Shown here piece by piece: positions 1 to 5,981 of a stretch of 19,053 nt of DNA (the stretch's first letter is position 1; every line of letters begins with the position of its first letter). Origin of the DNA: Thermoplasmatota archaeon (GTDB taxonomy: Archaea; Thermoplasmatota; E2; DHVEG-1); assembly GCA_030612095.1 (NCBI GenBank), contig JAUWOO010000014.1, positions 1-19,053 of the forward strand, written 5' to 3'. The position numbers were made by a program, and so were the translations under genes. The notes beneath the pieces are model-generated. The model searched no databases. It saw nothing but the letters and a program-made list of their open reading frames with translations, and had not been told where the DNA came from.

Positions 1-73
1 ACTTTCTTACCTCAATGGCATAAACAAAAGGAATTGTTCATAAAAAGCTGTCGATATTTTCAGGTTTTAGTGA

Positions 74-256
74 CTACAATTGAGCTGGAAAATGTGCTTT
101 TTCCAGATATAAGGGACCAAAAACGCTCTGGAACTTCCGTTCCAAAATAATTTTTCCAGAAAAATCAACAAGTCTTCTCTTTTTCCCTCTTTCTTCTACG
201 TTCATATCGTAATACGCGCCAATTTGTTTCCATTTCGTCGTATCAATCGCCCCCAT
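74..256 (-). CDS. Small hypothetical protein, 60 aa
   Basis: I do not recognise this protein. It is 60 residues, basic and aromatic-rich (IGAYYDM near residue 12, a KKRR patch near residue 25), with no signal peptide, membrane segment or Cys/His metal site. The case for a real gene is the promoter: reading on the minus strand, an excellent TATA element (273-285) lies about 23 nt before the ATG at 256, as expected for a leaderless archaeal mRNA; no Shine-Dalgarno is present. It faces away from the HNH gene at 563. The residues after position 28 (VDFSGKIILERKF) look like a short beta-rich unit. It could also be the remnant of a longer gene or a chance frame downstream of an AT-rich element. Confidence 0.45.
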   Translation of the reverse strand: MGAIDTTKWKQIGAYYDMNVEERGKKRRLVDFSGKIILERKFQSVFGPLYLEKAHFPAQL

Positions 257-272
257 TTTATTTTAGAGAAAC

Positions 273-285
273 TTATATATAAAAA
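273..285 (-). promoter_or_regulatory. TATA box of the 60-aa minus-strand gene
   Basis: On the minus strand this reads TTTTTATATATAA, centred about 23 nt upstream of the ATG at 256. That spacing fits transcription starting at or a few bases from the start codon, so a leaderless message. Confidence 0.5.
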
Positions 286-301
286 TAAATGTAGTATTTA
301 T

Positions 302-323
302 TATATGTTTCCATAAACATATA
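302..323. repeat. Perfect 9-bp inverted repeat
   Basis: TATATGTTT (302-310) and AAACATATA (315-323) are exact reverse complements around CCAT. It lies upstream of both divergent genes and could be an operator or a DNA/RNA hairpin; its AT-richness makes chance formation possible. Confidence 0.5.
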
Positions 324-512
324 GTCAATTGCCGTAATTATCTATTTTACAATACAAAATCAAAAGATAGAGGTTTTGGAGATTTTCAAAATAAATACAG
401 ATTACAACAATAAGAAGAATAATCTTTTCCCCCAGGAGGGGATAAGGAGGGATAATCTCTTAAAACCCCTTTCTTCGCCTGTTACCCCTTATCTTTTACA
501 CATACAAACAGG

Positions 513-519
513 GTTATAA
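513..519 (+). promoter_or_regulatory. Possible TATA box of the HNH gene
   Basis: GTTATAA lies about 47 nt before the ATG at 563, similar to the TATA-to-start distance of the other Shine-Dalgarno-led genes here. Weak match. Confidence 0.3.
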
Positions 520-562
520 GGCAATAGTTGTTTTGAAATTGTAGATTTGAGGGAGGGTCACA

Positions 563-1063
563 ATGGATTTTCAAAAGGAAATGGATAGAGCAATGAGTGC
601 AATAACTAAAAATGTGAATAAAGCTCAAAAGGATATTCAAAAAGAAATTAACAAGTCAACAAAGCGATTTCAAGTAGGGTTATTTAAAGAGATTGAAAGA
701 AAACGATTAAACACTAATCAAACAAAGAAGCTAAAAGAAATAATTGGGTTTAAGTGTGAATCATGTGGAAAAAAAATGCAAAAATCCCACTATTTGGAAC
801 ATCATCATATAAAGCCGATGAAGGAAAAAGGTAAAACTACTATGGGTAACATCATCATTCTGTGCCTTAATTGCCATGCAGATGTGACTTATGATCCTAA
901 AAAAAATAAGAAGTCATATAGACCAGAATTGAGAAAAAAAGTTAAAAAAAGAAACGAGAGAATATCTACAAACAAAAAGAATCTAGAAAAAATTAAATCA
1001 ATTTACACTAAAAAGAAAAAAACGTCTACATCTAGCATTATCGATCAGTACTTATTTGGATAA
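563..1063 (+). CDS. Coiled-coil plus HNH endonuclease-type protein
   Basis: A 166-residue protein of the HNH (His-Me finger) nuclease superfamily. Residues 1-60 are charged and heptad-like, probably a coiled coil or DNA-contacting helix. The HNH core spans residues 62-108: first zinc knuckle CESC (C65, C68), the catalytic-type LEHHHIKP segment (H80-H82), the conserved Asn at N96, and the second knuckle CLNCH (C101, C104, H105). The tail (110-166) is strongly basic, consistent with DNA binding. The ATG has a strong GGAGG (552-556) six bases upstream. It stands alone, with no methylase or terminase partner nearby, and a tRNA T-arm-like sequence follows the stop codon directly, so a stray homing or mobile-element gene is plausible. 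The family assignment is firm; the biological role is not. Confidence 0.85.
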   Translation: MDFQKEMDRAMSAITKNVNKAQKDIQKEINKSTKRFQVGLFKEIERKRLNTNQTKKLKEIIGFKCESCGKKMQKSHYLEHHHIKPMKEKGKTTMGNIIILCLNCHADVTYDPKKNKKSYRPELRKKVKKRNERISTNKKNLEKIKSIYTKKKKTSTSSIIDQYLFG

Positions 1064-1088
1064 TAGGGGTTCGAACCCTCGATGTAGT

Positions 1089-1100
1089 GGTGATATCACC
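1089..1100. repeat. 12-nt perfect palindrome
   Basis: GGTGATATCACC is its own reverse complement. It could be a dimeric protein binding site; no gene with an obvious matching promoter lies next to it. Confidence 0.45.
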
Positions 1101-1179
1101 GGAATATCTCGGTATCTCCCTAACCTACTACTGGAAGTAGATAGGATAATAGTTATCAACCGTGGATTTATACAGTTAA

Positions 1180-1238
1180 TGAGGTCTAGAGGTATAATGA
1201 AAACCCATTATGCACCCAACAATCCACTCTAGGCCTCA
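1180..1238. ncRNA. Long two-part hairpin, possible structured RNA
   Basis: Outer stem: 1180-1191 (TGAGGTCTAGAG) pairs with 1227-1238 (CTCTAGGCCTCA), 12 bp including one G-U pair. Inner hairpin: ATAATG (1194-1199) pairs with CATTAT (1206-1211) around a 6-nt loop. A further outer pairing ACAGTT (1172-1177) with AACTGT (1260-1265) is possible. The strand is uncertain. It may be a small RNA, a transposon-end remnant, or part of the transporter's 3' region. No known RNA family is recognised. Confidence 0.3.
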
Positions 1239-1283
1239 CACATAAAATTTCACTATGTAAACTGTTAACACGATTTATGGGGT

Positions 1284-1291
1284 GAGAAAAA
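1284..1291 (-). terminator. T-tract downstream of the transporter
   Basis: Read on the minus strand, a short GCTTTTTC tract lies about 27 nt past the transporter stop codon. Archaeal RNA polymerase stops at such U-tracts without needing a stable hairpin. Confidence 0.35.
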
Positions 1292-1317
1292 GCACGAAAA
1301 TAGACTAAAATACATTA

Positions 1318-2802
1318 TTAATGTAAAGACGTGTGTGGTCTAATTTTCATTAAAACAAATGACAGCAAAAATATGGTTACGATGGGTACGACTCCACCTA
1401 ATGTAATAATCCACCATGGGTATCCCATGTATGGATTTATGATGTTGTTCACCAGGGCAACAGCAAGTAATATGCACAGTACAAAAGGTATGACGAATTT
1501 AATAAGAATATCCCACCATTTACCGATCAAAATATCGGATGTTTTATTTGCATGTTCTCGTAACTTGTGAATTTTATACATCCATCCTAAGATCAGGCAT
1601 TCTACTAAACCAATTACCACTAGGCCAAAGTTTGCTATAAAATGATCTACTATTTCTAGCCAGTAGAGTCCACCTCCAGTTGCAAAGATCAAGCTCGCGA
1701 AAAAACCAAATGTGCAAATTATGCCTGTAGCTTTCGCTTTTGATATTTTCCATTTGTCATGTATCCCGGAGGTTACAGGCTCTATCATGGAGAAAGCAGA
1801 ATCTATTCCAAATGTGAGTAGAGCAACGTAGAATATCATACCGAAGAATGACGCTGCAAATGGTAATAGGGATATGGCTGTAGGATATGTTATAAAAGTA
1901 AGGTTAGGGCCACCTATGCCTAATTCTGTTATGCCCACGCCTTGGGAAACTGCTAGGTATCCAACTACACTAAAAACAGTAAACCCCGCTAGAAACGAGG
2001 TACCCGCATCAGCTAGAGAGACAATAAAAGCATTGTTGGTTATATCAGATTTTTTATGGAGAAAACTGGCATATGTTATCATTATTCCCTGAGCAAGACC
2101 CAAAGAGAAAAACACTTGTGCATATGCGGCAAGCCAGACATTAACGTCTAGTAAGCGTGAAAAATTGGGTGTTAAATAATAGCTTATACCTTCTATTGCA
2201 CCGGGAAGTGTCAACCCTCTGATGGTGAGTATTATTAATAGAATGGTAGGAATGGGTACTGTTAGGGCAACTACCTTGCCTATACGTTTAACTCCCTTGT
2301 AGAGAATAATAAACACACAGACCCATACGGCAAGGAGGCCAAGTAAAATCGGAACCCTTAATCCTCCGATGACTGCGGGACTGCTAGTGATGCCTAGAAA
2401 ACTTTTCAAGAAGAACTGCTCAGCATTAATTCCCCATCGCAGGTCAATAGAATATATCATGTAGGAGAAGCACCATGCCATCACAACAACGTAGTATGCT
2501 GCCAATATGAACGGCATAAGAACCGTCCACCATCCAACCCATTCCCATTTTTTACCAATCTTCTTGAATGCTCTTGGTGGGGAACTTCTTGCCCAATGAC
2601 CAACAGAAAACTCAAGAATCATCATAGGGATTCCTGCAGTAAAAAGTGCGACGAAGTATGGTATGAGAAAGGCACCCCCACCATTTTCATAACAAACATA
2701 TGGAAATCTCCAGACATTTCCTAGCCCTACAGCAGATCCAACTGCTGCCATGATGAAGGCAAAACGCGATTCCCAATGTTCATTTTTAGTGATGATGTTC
2801 AC
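1318..2802 (-). CDS. Sodium-dependent transporter, SNF/NSS (LeuT-fold) family
   Basis: A 494-residue polytopic membrane protein of the neurotransmitter:sodium symporter family, which couples Na+ to uptake of amino acids or related amines. The N-terminus carries the family signature: WESRFAFIMAAVGSAVGLGN then VWRFPY (residues 10-36), where the unwound first helix in LeuT binds Na+ and substrate. Hydrophobic segments follow through to the C-terminus, about 11-12 in all, and length is normal for prokaryotic members. The start is GTG at 2802; no well-spaced Shine-Dalgarno is visible, and a TATA-like element at 2826-2835 lies about 29 nt upstream, so the message is probably leaderless or nearly so. 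The substrate cannot be told from sequence alone. It stands as a single-gene unit. Confidence 0.95.
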   Translation of the reverse strand: MNIITKNEHWESRFAFIMAAVGSAVGLGNVWRFPYVCYENGGGAFLIPYFVALFTAGIPMMILEFSVGHWARSSPPRAFKKIGKKWEWVGWWTVLMPFILAAYYVVVMAWCFSYMIYSIDLRWGINAEQFFLKSFLGITSSPAVIGGLRVPILLGLLAVWVCVFIILYKGVKRIGKVVALTVPIPTILLIILTIRGLTLPGAIEGISYYLTPNFSRLLDVNVWLAAYAQVFFSLGLAQGIMITYASFLHKKSDITNNAFIVSLADAGTSFLAGFTVFSVVGYLAVSQGVGITELGIGGPNLTFITYPTAISLLPFAASFFGMIFYVALLTFGIDSAFSMIEPVTSGIHDKWKISKAKATGIICTFGFFASLIFATGGGLYWLEIVDHFIANFGLVVIGLVECLILGWMYKIHKLREHANKTSDILIGKWWDILIKFVIPFVLCILLAVALVNNIINPYMGYPWWIITLGGVVPIVTIFLLSFVLMKIRPHTSLH

Positions 2803-2825
2803 CCCTGGTCAACATTAATCAATCG

Positions 2826-2835
2826 TAATATTATA
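2826..2835 (-). promoter_or_regulatory. TATA-like element for the transporter
   Basis: On the minus strand this is an AT-rich CTATAATATT-type element, centred about 29 nt before the GTG start. Another candidate lies about 60 nt upstream (2859-2866). Confidence 0.35.
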
Positions 2836-2928
2836 GATGTATCAAAATTAATATAGTTGTTATAAATCTATCTATCATTTCAAAAACCTAAACTTTTATT
2901 ATCACTAAATTGTTCATGCTTTTCTTAC

Positions 2929-3013
2929 GCAGGGGTAGCCAAGCCAGGTCAACGGCGATAGACTCAAGATTTATTCCTGTAGAGGTTCGAGCGTTCGAAT
3001 CGCTCCCCCTGCA
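2929..3013 (+). tRNA. tRNA-Leu (anticodon CAA)
   Basis: A class II tRNA of 85 nt. The acceptor stem GCAGGGG pairs fully with CCCCTGC, discriminator A at 3013, CCA not encoded. D arm: GCC/GGC. Anticodon arm: ATAGA, loop CTCAAGA, TTTAT (one G-U pair), giving anticodon CAA for UUG codons. A long variable arm follows, then the T arm GAGCG-TTCGAAT-CGCTC. No intron is present. A T-tract follows at once (TTTTTT) and serves as terminator; an AT-rich TATA-like stretch lies 26-35 nt upstream (about 2894-2903). Confidence 0.97.
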
Positions 3014-3051
3014 TTTTTTATCTTCCAAAAAAACTTGGGCGGAAAATCTAC

Positions 3052-3984
3052 CTAAGAAGTTTTTATTGCTTTCCCCTTTCCAATAACATGAAGTTTTTTA
3101 GCGTTTAAATCGAGTAATAAAAATGTGTCATCGTTTGTGTAAACTATTTGTTTTTCTAATTCTAATGTTATTGTGTTTTCTTTCATATCTGCAATTTTTG
3201 CTGGTACGGTTTGCATACCTGCGGTAACATGGAGTAACCCTTCTTTTAATTCGCCCGGGTAAAACTTATTCTTTTCAAAAGAAAGGGTTAATTTTGCAGA
3301 TACTTCACAATCTTCAGGAGCACATATGAAAAACCCGCGTTTCATCTCTTCAGCCGCAGCTCCCTTTATAGCAAGACCAACTCTTGATCCTGTTTCTGCT
3401 TCGTCAAAATTTTTGTCTTGCATTTGAATTGAACGTACAATTACTTCTTTATTTGTAGGCATTAATGAAAGTTTGTCATGTTTTTTTAGAGTTCCCTTTT
3501 TTACAAATCCAAGGAGTACTTCTCCAACCCCTTTGACACTAAATGCCTGATCTATTACGGCCACGGGAGATGTATCTATAACTCTTTTAGGATCTACCTT
3601 TTGTAGTAATTCAAATATTTTGGTGATATCTCTTTCAATAATTACAAATGATTTGAGTGATGTATCCTTGATTATTTTTTCTATTTGACTCGTATCAGCA
3701 TAAGGTAGTGATAATATAATTCCTTTAGAAATACCAAATGAGTCAATCATAATTACAGTTTCACCTACCTCGTGAGTGAGTTCTGTAAATGAAATTATAG
3801 CAAAATCTATACAGGACATTATCTGACTTTTTGCAGATAATTTTCCCTCTACCGGTTGCATGAATGTAAAAATACAGTCATCTGTTTTTCTGTTGAACAT
3901 AATAATATCTGTTTCAGATCCTTTTTTCCCAAGATCTTTACCAAGTTCCCCGTCGTGGAATATTCCAACTGTAAGATTTTTCAT
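3052..3984 (-). CDS. EF-Tu/SelB-like protein with degenerate GTPase domain
   Basis: A 310-residue relative of the EF-Tu/EF1A/SelB translation GTPases. Residues 140-215 match EF-Tu domain 2: VAVIDQAFSVKGVGEVLLGF, then the second half with VRSIQMQDKNFDEAETGSR and VGLAIKG. A domain-3-like beta region follows (220-310). The N-terminal region is in the place of the GTPase but the P-loop is ruined: VGIFHDGELGKDL keeps GK but not the following Thr/Ser, and I see neither a DxxG switch nor an NKxD motif. It is therefore unlikely to bind GTP in the usual way. The ATG at 3984 has no Shine-Dalgarno; a TATA element at 4001-4010 lies 22 nt upstream, suggesting a leaderless mRNA. It is convergent with tRNA-Leu and divergent from the ThiI-like gene. 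A role in translation or tRNA binding is inferred only. Confidence 0.75.
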   Translation of the reverse strand: MKNLTVGIFHDGELGKDLGKKGSETDIIMFNRKTDDCIFTFMQPVEGKLSAKSQIMSCIDFAIISFTELTHEVGETVIMIDSFGISKGIILSLPYADTSQIEKIIKDTSLKSFVIIERDITKIFELLQKVDPKRVIDTSPVAVIDQAFSVKGVGEVLLGFVKKGTLKKHDKLSLMPTNKEVIVRSIQMQDKNFDEAETGSRVGLAIKGAAAEEMKRGFFICAPEDCEVSAKLTLSFEKNKFYPGELKEGLLHVTAGMQTVPAKIADMKENTITLELEKQIVYTNDDTFLLLDLNAKKLHVIGKGKAIKTS

Positions 3985-4000
3985 TAAGGGGGCATAGTCA

Positions 4001-4010
4001 AATTATAAAT
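4001..4010 (-). promoter_or_regulatory. TATA box of the EF-like gene
   Basis: On the minus strand this reads ATTTATAATT, centred about 22 nt before the ATG at 3984. The same AT-rich stretch could also serve the divergent ThiI-like gene, whose GTG is 59 nt to the right. Confidence 0.5.
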
Positions 4011-4068
4011 AAATCTATTTGTCCGTCTACCAAATAATTAATGTAACAAGATGCAATATTGACTTATT

Positions 4069-4983
4069 GTGGAATACGAATTAATAATTGTTAGGTATGG
4101 TGAAATAGCGTTAAAAGGCAAGACGACACGCAGACATTTTGAAAACTGCCTGGTAAGCAACATAAAAAAAGCATTGGATGCAAAGCAGATTATATACAAT
4201 ATAGGGAGAGAATGGGGAAGAATCTACATCCATACAAATCAGATAAACAAAAGTGTAGATGTTTTACAAAAGATTTTTGGGATAGTTTCTATGAGCCCCG
4301 CAGTACAAACACAAAGCAATATGGATTCTATGTCCAATCTTGCTGTCAGCATTTCAAAAGATGCATTAACTGAAGAAAAAACCTTTGCGATTAGGGTAAC
4401 AAGGGCTGGGAATCACAAATATACAAGTCAGGATGTCGCAGTAGAACTTGGCAATGATCTCGTTAAAGCGACAAAAGCAAGTGTGGATCTAACAAAACCT
4501 GATTTTAAATTATTTATCGAAGTAAGAGATGAACGCGCTTATCTTTTCACAGAAAAAATACGCGGGACTGGTGGCCTGCCTCTAGGTACTCAAGGAAAAC
4601 TCCTAGCATTAATTGATGGTTCAGACTCCATTTTGGCGGCATGGTATCTTATGCGTAGGGGATGTACAATAATTTTTGTAAATATTAATAAGCCTATCAC
4701 AGACATTTTAAATTCATTTATAACCAATTGGTATGCAGAATCAGATGTAATTGTGATTGATCCAAAACAGTTGTCTCTCTATGAAAATTTAAACAAAATA
4801 GCGTCTGAAAGAAATTGTGATGCTGTTGTAACAGGTCATACCATTTGTGAAGATTCTCAAAATGAATTATCTGATATTAAACTCATGAAAAAACACATTA
4901 ATCTTCCGATTTTACATCCATTAATTGCTATGGAAAAAGAGGATATAAATAAAAAATGTAGGGGGCTAGGAATACCAACATGA
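4069..4983 (+). CDS. ThiI-like THUMP/PP-loop protein, degenerate and short
   Basis: A 304-residue homologue of ThiI, the enzyme that makes 4-thiouridine in tRNA. It shows the N-terminal ferredoxin-like part (1-60, with VRYGEIALKGKTTRRHFE), a THUMP domain (about 60-165), and a PP-loop ATPase domain from 175. The expected SGGxDS loop reads IDGSDS (182-187), and the later GESLGQVASQ-type segment reads TGHTICEDSQ. The protein stops at RGLGIPT, just where E. coli ThiI goes on to the segment carrying the catalytic Cys344. It therefore probably binds RNA but is unlikely to be a working 4-thiouridine synthase. The start is GTG with no clear Shine-Dalgarno. The stop codon overlaps the next gene's ATG (ATGA), so the two are co-translated. 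It may be a paralogue with a new job. Confidence 0.8.
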   Translation: MEYELIIVRYGEIALKGKTTRRHFENCLVSNIKKALDAKQIIYNIGREWGRIYIHTNQINKSVDVLQKIFGIVSMSPAVQTQSNMDSMSNLAVSISKDALTEEKTFAIRVTRAGNHKYTSQDVAVELGNDLVKATKASVDLTKPDFKLFIEVRDERAYLFTEKIRGTGGLPLGTQGKLLALIDGSDSILAAWYLMRRGCTIIFVNINKPITDILNSFITNWYAESDVIVIDPKQLSLYENLNKIASERNCDAVVTGHTICEDSQNELSDIKLMKKHINLPILHPLIAMEKEDINKKCRGLGIPT

Positions 4984-5882
4984 ATATAGTTATCCTTGGA
5001 GCAGGGGCGATAGGCTCTTTGTTTGGGGCATTACTATCAAAACATCACAATGTTCTTCTTTTAGGTAAAAAACCTCATGTTAGCGCCATCCAATCAACTG
5101 GATTGCATATCCAAGGAGAAACAGTGTTTCATGAGAAAATATCTGCAACAGATACAGTCAAAGATGTATCCTTTGATGTAGATCTTTTACTGCTAACAGT
5201 AAAATCGTATGACACCATTAAAGCAATAAAGCAAGCTAAACCAATCATATCAAAAAACACAATAGTTCTTACGTTTCAAAATGGGTTGGATAACATTGAA
5301 AAACTCCAGTCGGTTATTTCCAAAAATCAGATTCTTGCAGGAATTACAACCCATGGCGCGGTTTTTAAGAGTCCCGGCGTTGTCCATCATACAGGAATTG
5401 GGCGGACAATCATTGGTGAACTCGACGGAACAGAAACAAAACGTCTAAAAAATATTGTTGAACTTTTCGATGAGGCTAACATCCCAGTAAAGACAAGTCA
5501 CGATATCCTTAAAGATATCTGGCAAAAAGCAATTATAAACTCATCAATTAATCCTCTTACTGCGATTTTTCAATGTAAAAATGGTTATCTTATGGAAAAC
5601 CCCATTCTTTTCCATCTGGTTTCTTGTCTTTGCGAAGAATCAACAAACGTTGCAAAAAGTATGGGATATACATTTACAACAAAGTATCTGTTTGAACAAA
5701 CAATTCAGGTTATTAATGAAACTTTTAACAATAATTCATCAATGTTACAAAGCGTTGAAAGAAAATCCCAAACAGAAATTGATTCAATTAATGGAAAAAT
5801 TGTGACATTTGGACGAAAAAATAATATTTCAATATTATTAAATGAATCAGTATGTTTTATTATTAAACAATTGTATCAATAA
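4980..5882 (+). CDS. panE: 2-dehydropantoate (ketopantoate) 2-reductase
   Basis: A 300-residue, full-length PanE-type enzyme that reduces ketopantoate to pantoate with NAD(P)H, a cytoplasmic step toward coenzyme A. The N-terminal Rossmann fold opens with MNIVILGAGAIGS (GxGxxG at 7-12). The conserved TVKSYDT and TFQNGLDN segments follow at about 73 and 98. The catalytic helix is WQKAIINSSINPLTAI (K183, N187), and the C-terminal signature SMLQSVERKSQTEIDSINGK supplies the conserved E266. It begins inside the stop codon of the ThiI-like gene (ATGA), so both are on one transcript and translation is probably coupled. Some PanE-family members act on other 2-oxo acids, but the signature here is orthodox. 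No pantothenate or CoA gene lies adjacent. Confidence 0.9.
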   Translation: MNIVILGAGAIGSLFGALLSKHHNVLLLGKKPHVSAIQSTGLHIQGETVFHEKISATDTVKDVSFDVDLLLLTVKSYDTIKAIKQAKPIISKNTIVLTFQNGLDNIEKLQSVISKNQILAGITTHGAVFKSPGVVHHTGIGRTIIGELDGTETKRLKNIVELFDEANIPVKTSHDILKDIWQKAIINSSINPLTAIFQCKNGYLMENPILFHLVSCLCEESTNVAKSMGYTFTTKYLFEQTIQVINETFNNNSSMLQSVERKSQTEIDSINGKIVTFGRKNNISILLNESVCFIIKQLYQ

Positions 5883-5920
5883 ACACATTTTTCTTGGTTT
5901 TTTGAATTTCAACCGACATT

Positions 5921-5930
5921 TTTATATAAA
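5921..5930 (+). promoter_or_regulatory. TATA box of metalloprotease-like gene 1
   Basis: TTTATATAAA is a near-ideal archaeal TATA box. The ATG at 5982 lies about 56 nt from its centre, which leaves a leader of about 30 nt containing GGGGA (5967-5971). The same 10-mer occurs before the paralogue (8487-8496). Confidence 0.6.
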
Positions 5931-5981
5931 AAGTAAAGTATAATATATAGCATAAATTAAAAAATTGGGGACGTTATATTA

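Larger units (their letters stand above)
257..562. other. Non-coding spacer with hairpin and purine-rich repeat
   Basis: No convincing gene is visible. The left end holds the minus-strand TATA box. A perfect 9-bp hairpin with a CCAT loop lies at 302-323 (TATATGTTT / AAACATATA). At 435-455 there is an imperfect tandem repeat, GGAGGGGATAA then GGAGGGATAA, which also looks like two Shine-Dalgarno sequences but leads into no open frame of note. The right end holds a possible TATA element (513-519) and the Shine-Dalgarno of the HNH gene. Confidence 0.5.
1064..1317. other. Structured non-coding region
   Basis: No protein gene is apparent. It contains, in order: a tRNA T-arm-like motif (1066-1079), a perfect 12-nt palindrome (1089-1100), the short hairpin CTACT/AGTAG (1126-1140), a second copy of GGATAATAG (1144-1152; first at 1058-1066), and a long two-part hairpin (1180-1238). 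The right end (about 1284-1291), read on the minus strand, has a T-tract that can terminate the transporter transcript. Confidence 0.5.

Noticed and set aside
1026..1088. A complete tRNA gene overlapping the HNH stop codon
   Set aside because: Only 63 nt are enclosed by the apparent acceptor stem, the T loop is one base out of register and no proper D and anticodon arms can be drawn. Kept only as a remnant-like finding.
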